Assembly: GCA_008638375.1 (NCBI GenBank)
Contig: VIRR01000536.1
Location: 124,001 to 188,000 of the forward strand
Length of the DNA stretch: 64,000 nucleotides
From: Nyssa sinensis
Taxonomy: Eukaryota; Streptophyta; Magnoliopsida; Cornales; Nyssaceae
Direction of reading: 5' to 3'
Of the stretch, positions 35,734 through 47,361 are shown piece after piece. A program made the translations under genes and the position numbers. The notes below the pieces were generated by a model. The model saw only the letters and a list, made by a program, of their open reading frames with translations, ran no database searches and was not told the origin of the DNA. The number at the start of each line of letters is the position of its first letter. Position 1 is the first letter of the stretch.

Positions 35734-38626
35734 CACATGATCTCCTACGTATGGGAGATAGAAATCAAAGGGGAGAAATCCAGAGGGAACTCAGAGAGCT
35801 CTTGGTGGAATCGGAAGAAGGAACGGAAGGGAAGAGACCCACAAAACCGAGGAAACCGAAAGTATAGGTAAGAAGTTTGTTTCTGTTTCATAATTTTATA
35901 GCGTGATTCATTTAAATCTAAATCTAGGATCTTAAAGAGTATGACATAAGGTTTCAAACGCAACAAGAACCAAGAAAAACCATGAAGGAATGAGGGAGAA
36001 AACCCTAGTTGCAGGTTGAAGAATAAATTCGGATTTTGTATATTTCATGCATGAAACTTGGTCTAAATAACCTAGAGTTAACCCTATAAGGTGCAGGAGA
36101 TTATTTGAAAAAGATTTGAATTAAAACCATAAGAAAATCGTAGGAAAAACCGAGCTCACCGAAAACTGGGTACAGTGGTCGGAAAACTGAAAATGGGTCT
36201 TGAAAACCGTAGCAACCGAGGCCCAAAGCTAGTTTAAAATGATTGTTAAAACGTTAGGAGTAGTTTGATGTAAAAACAGTGAGATTTGGACGCGAAATGG
36301 AAGTGAAAAACTTGAAAAATAGTGAGGGTGGCACTGTTCCGGCCACCGGCGCCGGAAGAACAGCCGGAGAAGACGACCGGATTATCGGGGGAGAGATCGG
36401 GTTAAAACAGAACCGGGTTCGGGTCTGGATCGGGTCGGGACCCGACCGGATTTAAAGGGGCTTGACACGGTGTCATTTGAGTTTTAAATTTAAAGAGGTT
36501 AGGGCTGTTTGGTTACAAGAGTAAGAAATTTGGAATTGGGGTTAACACTGTCCAAACCATGGATAATGTGAGAATTTGGAATATTGGATTCCGGTTCTCT
36601 GGAGAGGACTGAACCGGTTGATTCAGTGTGATCGGAGACCGGTCTAGGGTTTCGTTAAGTGAACCCTCTGGTCCAATGTTTTAATTAAAAAAACAAATAA
36701 ACCAAAACTTATGATATTTATAGTTTGACCTCAACTATTCAACCTATTCCAAATCTGACCCCAGACTTTGAAAATAAATTTCAAATGCACCCCTGATAAA
36801 TAATAAAATAATAAAATAAATTATTTAAATAATTTATTAAATAGGTAAAATTACCATTTTACCCCTGAGTCACAAATAAGTCAAACGAAGTCCGAACGGG
36901 GCGAATAAATAGTCAAACTTTATTATCTCGGGCATTCCGGATCCAATGGTAAGATCCGTTTTACAAGACGGAACTCCGAACATTAAAATACAATGAAAAC
37001 AAGTCTTAAAATTACCAAAATACCCCTATGTCCTAACAAGGCAAGTTGTATGGGTATTCTTACTATCTCGGACCCACTGAATCCAACGGTGAGGTCAAAA
37101 TTATAAAAAAGAGGTTCCGAGAATAAAAGTACCTATAAAGTACAAAAGACAGTTTTGCCCTTTTCGATCCAAGAGTCCGATTTAAGATCAGTAAAAGCCT
37201 AAACCGACTTTCTTGGACATTCCGGACTCAATGGTAGAGTCTATTTTAGGAAAAGGGGAACTTATCAAATAAAGACATAAAATTTGATGAATAACATCAT
37301 TCGAATGATGATAGACTGAGATATGTTTCTTGGATTATAGGAACACAGAAAGGCAAGGGAAAAGCAGTCTAAATCATTTTAGTTCAAGGACAGTAGAAGG
37401 TAAGTAATCTCTGATCTCTGTATGTGTTACATTCCGAGCCAAGTCATACTTTCTTGTACATACGCTATTGTTGTACTCCTTATATATTTTCAGAATAATT
37501 GGACCACATTGATATTGCTCTATCATGTGGAAAGTATTGTTGATGTTACATGAATATATCTTGATCAGTAGTACATTTGTGCATTGAGTTCTTATTGTAC
37601 ACTTGTACCCAGGGCCGGGAAGGCCAGATAGTTGCACTCGATTTAAATGTGAATTCATTTCACTTACCCAGAAATTGTATGATCTTGATATATCCTTAAA
37701 GAGCCGGATTTGTGATCAGTCACATTTCCACCTGATGCCAGTTATGACATTCGGGTCCAAATTCCGGGGGATTTATTATTTATTTTATATTGTGCACAGA
37801 ACGGTATCTGGCGAGGCCTAAGCGCACCGGATACGTGTTCAGAGCGGTAGTATTCAGCGAGGCCTAAGCGCACTGGATACGAGCTCAGGGCAAGATCATT
37901 CGGCGAGGCCTACGGTCCCGAATGTGAGCCAACGGGGTATCCGGGCCCCACCATTATCCAGGCATTTCAAATTTATTGATATCATTATCTTTTGATTGTG
38001 ACATTCGTAGCCTGATCATGTTACTTTATTATGATTGATCATGAGATTTCACAACTATTATTCAGTGATTGCTTGTATGCTATCAGATTGATTATCACTG
38101 TTGATTATTTGAATTCCTACTGTTGGCATTCATTAATGAGATCTTTATTTATGACTGGCTAGTACATCTGCATTTATCCTATTTCCTCGTGGATAATGCC
38201 TTTTCATATTCTTGTACACATGACAGATCAAAGGAGAATTACTTATTGAGCTTTAGTTAGCTCACCCCTTATTTCCCCAAATTTTTCAGGGAAGGAAGCT
38301 GTAGACGAGCAGTAGCAATAGCAGTGGACATACTTTTGCAGTACAGGGGTAATACTCAGTACAGAAAGTCTTATAGTACTCCCATGTGGTCCACGTCTTG
38401 GGTAGATCAGATGAATGAAAAAATTATTTTTGTATTCCGCACTTTTGAGAACAATATGTATAACATGCAACTTTTGTAACTAAATATTTTTCAAAACTTC
38501 CGCAATTAAGTTGTTGCATGTTAAGAGCACGGTTTGTGCAGTAAGTTAAGAACCCTTGGTTCGACAGAAATGTCGGATCGGGTGCGCGATCCGGGATCCG
38601 CAGAGGGTGGGTCTCGGGTTGTGTCA
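35036..38626 (+). mobile_element. Family B solo LTR, copy B2
   Basis: The 3591-bp LTR runs from TGTAATACCCCGACCTGG to GGGTCTCGGGTTGTGTCA and is flanked by the perfect duplication ATTTT (35031-35035 and 38627-38631). Internal blocks match B1 and B4 ('tccgttttacaagacgga', 'gactttcttggacattccgga'). (TA)n and (GT)n runs lie near 35385-35720, followed by a purine-rich leader-like stretch to 35870. No internal retrotransposon region remains. Confidence 0.88.
37795..37935 (+). repeat. Three-copy tandem repeat in LTR B2
   Basis: Three units of about 48-52 bp share 'gcgaggcctaagcgcac' and 'ggatacg'. They sit at about the same LTR position as the unrelated arrays in B5 and B1. Confidence 0.75.
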
Positions 38627-38631
38627 ATTTT

Positions 38632-39540
38632 TTCATGTTACATAACATAATTTTCAAAGAGACTCTTAATATCACATCATATTAAAAATATAAATATAAA
38701 TAAAAATTAAGGACATGTAATGTTATTCTTTCATTATTTTCATTATTTGAAAGATTCAAGTATTTAGTTGGACTGATTAGTTAGTTTCAATATTTAACTT
38801 TTACTTGTGCATGTATTACTGTAAAAAAAAAAATTTAAATCTACACTAATTTAAATCAAAATCCAAAGGAAAGTTCTATTGTCAGAATTCACTTGGTCCA
38901 GCTTCAAATGGTTTGAGACTTTTAAATAAGTTAATCAAGTGAAAGTGATTAATGTATAATTAATTAATCAAAAATATCAATCACATATTATTACTATTTT
39001 TTTTTCTTTTTGTGAATTATACTGACTTCTCCTAAACTTTTCAATAATTACAAGGATCTACACTAAATTTTTTGAAATGATATTAATGTTCCTTATTTTT
39101 ACTGACAAATTATTTTTTTGAAAATGATGATTTGTCTCGATCTCAATCTTCCTATTTATAGTCACATGTGCTTCTGCATGTGTAAGCCTATTCGACAATC
39201 GACTCAACATTAATTTCAGTACTAGTTGAGCAAATCAATGTTGATCTACCACATTCGATCGAGTTCTCAACGTAAAAGATGGACGATGGTCCATTGATGA
39301 CTTGCATAATTTAGAATATTTTATCACTTTTTAACTTTAAACTTTAGTTTAATTTTATTTATTTTCTAGCTGATTTTAGGCTTCATTGTCATCATTTAAA
39401 TTTTATTTCAGATTTGAAGAAATTAAAGATCCGGATTTGAAGCAGCCCATCGTCTATGGACTCTCTCTCATTCAATGACGAGCACTTGAAAAAATAAAAG
39501 CCAAGAAAAAATTGGACACTAAACGATTGAGTGAGCAATG
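38632..39540. other. AT-rich region with 138-bp repeat, copy 2
   Basis: 39112-39246 is the partner of 29060-29197. Sequence at 39010-39110 resembles a foldback arm. From 39411 a short frame behind an acceptor-like 'atttcag' reads 'FEEIKDPDLKQPIVYG' and then stops after five more residues. This could be a broken exon, but it has no recognisable homology. Confidence 0.45.
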
Positions 39541-39574
39541 TATTAGGAGTATTTTAATTCCAAAAAAAAATCAA

Positions 39575-39955
39575 AAAAGGATGAAGTGGATAAAATGCGG
39601 CGGCTGATGAAAGAAAAAAAGATATATAAAGGGTTTTGGAGAGGAGCCCATTGTTGTGTGGTCCTTGCGGAGGAAAACAAAAAAAATACAGAGAAAAGAA
39701 AAAACAAACGGCGCCGAAGAGGGCTGTGTTTAAAAGGAGGTGCTGAAGAGGGGCGGCGCAGGAACAAAAGAAAAGAAAGGAAGTGGCGCAGCGGCTGAAG
39801 CAAAAACAAGAATAGAAAAAGCAGAATCAAGCGGCCAAGGAAAGAATAAAAAAACGGAAAAAACGCTGTGCGGCGCGGTTGAGCAGGGGAGAAAAAGAGT
39901 AGGAAAAAGAAGTGGCAGCTGGGCAGAATCAGAACGAGTTGACACTGCTGATCAG
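39575..39955 (+). repeat. Purine-rich tract, about 380 bp
   Basis: A strong A/G bias runs across the tract, with 'gcggcgc'-type islands such as 'ggcggcgcaggaac'. A TATATAAAG lies at 39622-39630 near its left end. It resembles the purine-rich leaders of the LTRs in this window. Open frames on both strands follow from the base bias. Confidence 0.55.
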
Positions 39956-41110
39956 TGAACACTGCGGGTTACTGCAACTATTTTATTTTAGTGTTCATTC
40001 ACTTCCATTCCTCACAAAAAAAAAAAAAAATGATAGTAAATTCATTTATGTTGAATTTAATTTTTAGTATGAACTAAATTTTTTTATTCTAAAAAAATGA
40101 TATAGTCTAGTCTCGAATTATGCTTGCTTTTCTATACTAATTTGAAATAATTTTCTTTTATATTTGTCTGATTTATTCTGAACTTAACGCTTATAATTAA
40201 CTGGTCACTAATCAAATAATTTTAATCTTGTAATTTGCTGTCGAAAGAAGGAATCATAGGGTAGATCTTGAATATTTCGGCATAGGTAAATATAGAGATC
40301 GAAAGACTTATATGAACTTATGTAGTATTAAAAAATCATTAGTCTTCTTACATTCTTAATTTATTAATTTGCATACTTTTGTGTAAAATAATGAACAAAA
40401 ATAGTTCTAACTGACTATCGAAAGAGGCTTTTAAATAATTTAGAAATTTATTAACAAACATAAAGAATTAAAATCAATTAGTTGAATCTTTTTACAAAGT
40501 ACATTTTTTTCTTTTTTTATTTCTTTCCTCTGTCTACTCTGTTCTCTGATACTCCTTTTTCTCCACACACAACCAATTAGAGATCTCTGCCGTGTGCAGA
40601 GGAGATAGAGAAGGAAGAGAGAAGTAGGGAGAAAAAAATTATCAATGCGTGTCTTCTAAAAAACAGAAAAAAGAAAGAGAGATAGGAAAAGAGTGACGTA
40701 AAATGACAAGAAAAGAAAGAAAAAATTCAGTAGAAAAGAATGTATGTGAAGTTGTATATATTTTTTTTAGTAATGTTTTGTAATTAAAATTCCACATAAT
40801 TAATAGAATTACTCACTCACCCGTGAGACTTACATGAACTCCACACCATGTAAGCAATTATAATAATTGTGTTGAGTCTTAGTTATGTTATAAAATATTA
40901 TTCATATTTTTTTTCTCTCTCCTCCCTCTCTCTCCAGCACTGTAGTAATAGCAACTTTAAAAGGAAAAGCTTAAATTTTTTTTTTTGAATGTTACAATAT
41001 TTATGATACACCAATAACTCCTAAGATAATATATTATTTCAAATAAAATTCAAAACAATGTGAATTGAGTAAAAAACTTAAAATTGATTAACAAAAGTTT
41101 TTATTTGTTT
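39956..41110. other. AT-rich region without recognised genes
   Basis: No gene is recognised here. A purine-rich patch lies at 40590-40740 and a pyrimidine-rich one at 40500-40560. Confidence 0.5.
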
Positions 41111-41202
41111 CTTGAAAGGATTCAAATAAAAAATTTGTTATTGACATTGATTAGGTTTCAATGATACTTTTTTATGACTAAAATATATTTTTATATTATA
41201 TC

Positions 41203-41447
41203 AGTGTTTTAAAAATCGGACCGAACAGACCTGTCTGACCGAAAAAATTGGGAACCAGTTTGATTGATTTACAAGAATCGTTTGAGGCTAAAAACCGTAA
41301 TATTTGAGTAAAACTGTCCAAACTACTGGTTGTGATCCAACATTTATTACATATTTATGACATCACAGTTCGATTTCGGTTGATTCGTGGTTGGACCGTT
41401 AACCTGGTCTCTTTTCTAATTCGTTAAACAGTCCGGTTTTAAAAACA
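41203..41447. mobile_element. hAT-like MITE
   Basis: The ends are inverted copies: CAGTGTTTTAAAAATCGGAC on the left, and the reverse complement of the right end reads CAATGTTTTAAAACCGGAC. The flanks (about TATTATAT and TATTACAC) are compatible with a decayed 8-bp duplication. Copy 1 of the host repeat near 32380 has no such insert. Confidence 0.6.
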
Positions 41448-41644
41448 TTGTATTACACTAACTTTCTATTATCTTTTCAGTAATTACTGAGAAATTTTTT
41501 ATAATTACTAGATATTATGATAAAAGTTAATGTAATTATTTTTAAGAATATAATATTAAATTTATGTTTTTTTTTTTGTTAATATCCGTCTTTCAATAAC
41601 TTTGCAAGGATATTAGTACAATTTTCGAGAATACATAAAAAAAA

Positions 41645-41775
41645 AAAAAGATGCCTATTGGCACTCCAAAAAGATCCCGTACACTCCAAACCAATAATAA
41701 TTTTTTGAGTGCATGACACTATTTTTTGGTACTTTTTGAAGTGCCAATAGCTCTCCCAAAAAAAAAAAAAAAATG
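41645..41775. mobile_element. Small foldback or MITE, about 130 bp
   Basis: Inverted ends 'cctattggcactccaaaaag' and 'ctttttgaagtgccaatag' flank an A/T-rich middle. Poly-A runs border both sides. It is absent from host repeat copy 1. Confidence 0.6.
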
Positions 41776-41811
41776 TTACTGCAATTATCTAAAAGAAAAT
41801 TACATATAATC

Positions 41812-42135
41812 TTAGATAAATTACATCCCCTGATGTTTCAGACAATTATATTGACTTTTTTCTTAAGTTTCTGAAATTATACTAACATTTTCTATTTTAT
41901 TTAACAATATACAGACACTCTCTTCTAGTCAATTTTGTTTTCAAAATAACAAAATTGTTCTTTTCATGTTCTTTTTTTTCAAATTTTGACTAGTTTATTT
42001 TTATTTTTTAAATAAATATTGATAAAAATCTTAAATTTATTTTTGTATAAAATAAAAATAAATTATTTATCTTAAATTTATTTATATATAAAATGATAAA
42101 AAATATTTTAAAAAAAGTTAAAGAAATTTGAAAAA
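41812..42135. repeat. Foldback element arm, left type
   Basis: 'ataaattacatcccctgatgtttcagacaattatattgac' and 'caaaataacaaaattgttcttttcatgttc' match the left arm of the element at 50003-50522. The right arm is not found. Confidence 0.5.
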
Positions 42136-42204
42136 CTCAATTCCTAGATAATTTAATAATTAAAATACTATGTCTCATATACACTAGAGTTTACAGTAGC
42201 ATTA

Positions 42205-42435
42205 AGGTCATGTTTGGTATACATGAATAAAATGATCATTTTATGAAATAAAATAAAAAATAAAAAAATAAAATAGAAATAATTAAAAATAAAATAAAAA
42301 TTACTCATCTAGATAAAAAAAAATTCAGAATAATTTTTAATAAAATATTCAATCCAAATGCAAAATAAACAAAAAAATTAAAATAAATATTTAAAAAAAA
42401 CATATTTTACTGTGCCAAACATTATCCATAAATGT
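42205..42435. mobile_element. Candidate MITE with 'atgtttggta' ends
   Basis: 'catgtttggtat' on the left and 'tgccaaacattat' on the right form an imperfect inverted pair around a very AT-rich middle. No clear TSD is seen. Confidence 0.35.
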
Positions 42436-42944
42436 AATTTACCCTTGCACCAATGAATTCTGAGCACACTCGACACTGAGCCTGGGTTCTGAACATATGC
42501 ACGCTTCACCAATGCGACTGAGTTAAGTCTCTTTGATTATCTTATTTAGAGAGTAGTAAATAACGATTGAGCTAGAAACTGGAGAGCATCCCCAAAAAAA
42601 AATCAAATAGTGGGCCCATATATCACATGTTTTCGTGGCACCTCCAAAGCCCACCTTTGATGTGTGTAAAATGTTGAAAATGAAATTGTTCTTTGTTGTC
42701 ATTTTGGATCACTTAATTATTATGACTTTGGTACCCACTCAAACCTGTCCATTTTGCAGGCTTGCCCCATTGACCAAATAGACCATAACTCTACAAGTCT
42801 ACAAATATTCTCACCAAATGCTCGTATGCATCACTGTCATTGTAATTTTTGTTCTCTCTATGCTGAAATAAGCTGTTATTTATTAGTTTTGAATGAATTA
42901 TATTTAAATTAATAAATATTTGTTATATTAATAAAATATATAAA

Positions 42945-43225
42945 GGTTGAAAGAAGAGAGAGAAATAAAAAAAAAAAAAGTGGAGGGGGAAACGCTGGAG
43001 AGAAGAAAAAAAACAGAAAGAAGAGGAGGTGGGGGGACCGCCGGAGAGGAGAGAGGAAAAAAAAACAGAAGAGGCCGTAGAATTAGAAAGGAGAGAAAAG
43101 AAAAAAAAAATGAAAGAAAAGGAGGGGACCATTGGAGAAAGGATAGAGAAGGAAAAAAAAAAGAGGGGGTACCGCAGGAGATAGGAGTGAGGTGAATGAG
43201 AGAAATAGAGAACCAGTGAGAGAAA
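42945..43225 (+). repeat. Purine tract with four degenerate repeats
   Basis: Almost pure A/G. A motif of the type 'gggggaccgccggagagga' recurs four times (about 42980, 43033, 43124 and 43166), separated by A-rich runs. The long open frames on both strands reflect the base bias. Confidence 0.65.
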
Positions 43226-44826
43226 CAAACGAGTAAAAGTGGTAGTTCGTTGTTCAAAGATTATTGTTGGATATTATTATCACTTAAAAAAATATAAACA
43301 TGACACCTCAATAAAACATGATCCCAGCTTAAAAAAAAAAAAATATTTACTAATTTAATATTCATTAAGTTAATAATTTTTAATAATTAATAAATTTTTA
43401 AAAAGTCAATTTGGTTTTATTATGAATAATTACTAAATATATTACTTAATAATTAATAATTTTTTTAAAAAAATTCTTTATAATATGAATTATTAGATAA
43501 AAAAAACAGTTATATATGTATTTATATATATACCATTTATGACATGTTTTGATAATTATATTTATTAATTCTATATAATTAAAGTCAAAAGTATTATAAA
43601 TGAGAAAAATTATACTATTAGTATGAATAAATTTTTTACTTGAAATAGATCTTAGGAGTTTTTTATGTTATAAGTTTAGTATTATATGTATTTTTTTATA
43701 AAAAAAATAAAATATCATTAAAAAATTGTATATAAAATATTTTTTTATCAAAAATTATTTTATATAACAAATATTTATTGATTAATAAAAATATAAAAAA
43801 ATTAATAATTAATAAATTTTTAATCTCACAACACTAATAAGTACCAGTTATAAGAAGGTTAATTGTTTTGACATTTTCTAATACATAACGAAACATGGTA
43901 GAAATTCATGTGAGAGGTGTTTGCAATCAAGTTGCTTTAAAGTGATAAAGTTAAATTGATTGGATCTGACAAGTTGTCTTGCAATAAAGAACCATTTTTT
44001 TTTCCCACCGGCCAATAATACGAGCGTAGCTTTTATTAAAATTGATTAACAAAAACTTTTATTTCTGCCATTCAATTTTTGACCGGAAATAATAATATAT
44101 TTTGTCTATTGAAAGAAACCAAAAAAGAAAAAAAAAAGGTTTTTATATCATTTAAAATTAGTATAAGGAGTTTTCTTCCAAGTATTTTGAGTGAGTCTGA
44201 TTTGCTACGTGTTAATGTGTTATTTTAATAATATTTTATTATATATATTATATTTTATTAAAAAAATAAATCATATTATATATAATAAAATATTATTAAA
44301 TAAATATTTTGACAACTCATATACAACTATTTCAAAAATAGGTCAAGTTAAGAATAAAGAATCCCGGAATTAAAGAATGGTTCACAAATATCCTAAATTA
44401 TTATTTTTCAAAAAAGAATTTCTTTTACGAGCACATATCACAATAATGGCGCTCCATGCCTCCATCCAAGACTAGTGACTCTGAAAAAATGTTCGAGTCA
44501 AAGAAAGTTCAATGCAAAAGTATGAGTATGTGATTGTGGGAGAAAAGTTTAGTGATAAGGTAATATAATTTTTTTTATTACCCTTTTAATTTAATTTTAA
44601 ATATGTCACATAAATAATGTTATATTGATACTCAATTTTAAAAATTAATTTGAATAATCATAAAGGTTTTTTACGCTACTTAATCACTTTATTTTTTATT
44701 CAAGATGATAAATTAAATTTAAGTATTTATGTAAAGCTCACGTAAATCCTGCACAATAATCAAATCAAATTAGTTTCACGGAGTTGTCTAATAATTTAAT
44801 TTGGCAAAAATAAATATGGGCAAAGA

Positions 44827-44890
<64 letters not shown>

Positions 44891-45017
44891 CACTGAATCT
44901 ATGCGAATAGGCATGCTATGACATGTAGTTCACCTGAATAGTATAAATATTTGAAAAGTAAGGACCTAGAGTAGCACTTATCTAAAAATTACCTACTCAA
45001 AATATTATAAAAATTAA
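43226..45017. other. AT-rich region, no genes recognised
   Basis: This is AT-rich intergenic DNA. 43870-43995 resembles 50530-50625 (shared 'ttgctttaaa' and 'cttgcaataaag' blocks). A (TA)n microsatellite of about 60 bp lies at 44828-44889. Confidence 0.55.
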
Positions 45018-45886
45018 TTTTCAATTTAAATGATGTAAATATGTATTTTTGACATATTTAGTATAAATTTGATTCACCTCTCATAATTTTATAAAAAATA
45101 GAAAATATAATAAAGAAATCTAAATAAAATTGTTAAATAATTTGATAAACATTACTGACTTATTTCCTAATAATTTAAGAATATCTCCAATAATGGATAA
45201 GCAAAATATTATTTTACCTTCAATTATAATGTTTTGCCTTATTCATAACCACACATACGCTACTTTAACCATGATAACCAAAAAAATATATATATTTTAA
45301 TATTCTAATGTATTTTTTTTGCCTTAGCTCTCTCTTTCCATAACCCTCTCTCTTCAAGATATATTCCTCCCAAATTTTACCCCGGTCTCTCTCTCTCTCT
45401 CCAACGAATCCATATAGGAATCCCAATATATCACATAGAATATTAAATGAGAGGTGAATATGTATTTTCAATTTAAATGATGTAAATATGTATTTTTGAC
45501 ATATTTGGTATAAATTTGATTCACCTCTCATAATTTTATAAAAAATAGAAAATATAATAAAGAAATCTAAATAAAATTGTTAAATAATTTGATAAACATT
45601 ACTGACTTATTTCCTAATAATTTAAGAATATCTCCAATAATGGATAAGCAAAATATTATTTTACCTTCAATTATAATGTTTTGCCTTATTCATAACCACA
45701 CATACGCTACTTTAACCATGATAACCAAAAAAATATATATATTTTAATATTCTAATGTATTTTTTTTGCCTTAGCTCTCTCTTTCCATAACCCTCTCTCT
45801 TCAAGATATATTCCTCCCAAATTTTACCCCGGTCTCTCTCTCTCTCTCTCCAACGAATCCATATAGGAATCCCGATATATCACATA
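45018..45886. repeat. About 447-bp tandem duplication
   Basis: Two nearly identical copies at 45018-45437 and 45465-45886 differ by very few bases and by one CT dinucleotide slip ('ctctctctct'). A 27-base linker lies between them. The high identity makes this a recent event. Confidence 0.9.
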
Positions 45887-46065
45887 TCACAAGAAATTTT
45901 CGATTCCTCCACTTTGGAAAAGTATCCTTTGAGCCCACTTTCGCTAATTTCAAAAAGTAATTGTCGGAATCCCGATATATCACATATCACAAGAAATTTT
46001 CGATTCCTCCACTTTGGAAAAGTATCCTTTGAGCCCACTTTCGCTAATTTCAAAAAGTAATAGTC
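45866..46065. repeat. 100-bp tandem duplication
   Basis: Two essentially identical 100-bp copies (45866-45965 and 45966-46065) contain 'aatcccgatatatcacat' and 'gagcccactttcgctaattt'. The first copy overlaps the end of the 447-bp duplication, so the two events are adjacent. Confidence 0.92.
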
Positions 46066-46084
46066 AGCCACTCAACAATGCTCA

Positions 46085-46340
46085 TTTCTTTCCTTTGATA
46101 ATCCACTCCCAAGTAAAAGTTTCTCTTTCTTTTGTTCCCACTATCTCGTTTTGATTCTCAGAGTGAGAGGCAATTCGCTGAAAAACTAAGGTCTCCGATC
46201 TTGGTGTTGAGCAGTTGATCAGTTCCCTTTTAGATCAAACAGATAGAGGTATGTTTCTCCTTGTGTAACTTCCTTTGTTTGCTCCACATTTCATCAGTAA
46301 TCCCTTTTTTTTTTTGTGTTATTTCCCTGTGTATTTGTGT
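46085..46340 (+). pseudogene. Relic of a CNL 5' leader, coding part missing
   Basis: It aligns with the leader of the intact CNL gene (56920-57190). Shared blocks are 'tttctttcttttgtt', 'gtctcc(g/a)atcttg', 'tgatcagttcc', 'agaggtatgtttt/c' (splice donor) and 'cacattt(c/t)atc'. In the intact gene ATGGCG follows at 57194, while here the sequence runs into AT-rich DNA. This is the left-over head of a duplicated resistance gene, and it shows that a CNL cluster once extended leftward. Confidence 0.7.
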
Positions 46341-46796
46341 CTATAGACGGAAACAAAAGGATTACTTCATTATTAATTAATAAAAAATCAGTTTCGTCAG
46401 AATAAAATTTTGAGCTTTCTGTTTTCTAAATAGATGCATCTTTAGAGCTAAAATTATGAGAAGTGCTTGTTAATACCATATTTCAAAACTGTATTATATT
46501 ATTGAAAACATAAATATGGAACAAGTTTCTTCTTATGATCTAAAATAATAGAAAATGTATTTTATATTACTTTCAGAAAATTATTAAATGAAGTTTTCTA
46601 CATTTTCAAAAATGAGTCCTCTAGAAAGTGAAAAAAATTGGTATTTTCGTTGTTTTTTATTTTTTAATAGAAGAAAAATGAAATCGGTGTAAACAAAAAT
46701 TCTTCTTTATTTTTTCTTTATTTTTTAATATGATTTTTAAAATTTATGTGAAGTTAAATATTCTAAACATAGTAACAACGTTTTAATCAACGGTAA

Positions 46797-47361
46797 GATC
46801 ATCTCCAATTCATAGATCATCTCCAATTCATCTTCAAATTTGAAGGCGAGGATGGAAAAAGAGCACTCCAACCCATCTTCATATTCCATCAAATTTGAAG
46901 GAATAAATAGTATTTTTAATTTTTATCTTTGTATTTGAAGGTTCATTATTCATTCTTCAAATTATTATTCATCCACTAATTATTTTTATAATACTCTAAA
47001 CTTATAATTATATGTTTTTATTAGTTTCTTAATGTATTTTTATTTTTTAATGTACTTTATTAGTTTTTAATGTACTTTTTTTTTTATTTTCTAAACTATT
47101 TTAATTTACAATTTCTTAAATATATCACAGAGTTTTTTTTTTAAAAGTGATAAATAATTGAAGTTTGGATAAATATATATTAAATAATTATATTTTTGAC
47201 ATAAATAATATTATGAAAAGTGTTAATTGAAGAATGAATAGTGATTTGAAGATTGATATGATTAGAGTAAAAATATAAAAATGTGGGACTCACTATGTTC
47301 AAATATGAAGGAGATGTCAAAATTAAGATAAATTTGAGCAATTGTGAATTGAAAATACTTT
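46797..47361. mobile_element. PIF/Harbinger-like MITE with paralogous empty site
   Basis: The 565-bp insert is flanked by TAA (46794-46796 and 47362-47364). A paralogous copy without the insert reads 'atcaactgtaagtagtatg' at 53575-53593, with a single TAA. Similar sub-terminal motifs in inverted order are 'catctccaattcatcttcaa' on the left and 'catctccttcatatttgaac' as reverse complement of the right part. Confidence 0.75.

Larger units (their letters stand above)
41120..41815. repeat. AT-rich dispersed repeat, copy 2, with two insertions
   Basis: It is homologous to 32320-32632 but split by a MITE-like insert at about 41203-41447 and by a small foldback at about 41640-41775. Removing both restores the copy-1 order. 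Confidence 0.6.

Noticed and set aside
39411..39477. Terminal exon of a host gene ('FEEIKDPDLKQ...')
   Set aside because: An acceptor-like site and a 21-codon frame alone are not enough. I see no matching upstream exon and no recognisable family.
39543..39962. 139-codon minus-strand frame that looks membrane-like
   Set aside because: It is pyrimidine-rich DNA read as Phe/Leu/Ser. Overlapping plus-strand Lys/Arg-rich frames are equally open, so there is no sign of coding selection.
42923..43257. Long minus-strand frames rich in Phe/Ser/Leu
   Set aside because: They are caused by the purine bias of the tract, which gives open frames on both strands and in two frames at once. There is no domain or splice context.
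44828..44889. Origin or regulatory meaning of the long TA run
   Set aside because: It is a simple microsatellite. Similar runs at 17531, 60703 and 62226 have no shared context.
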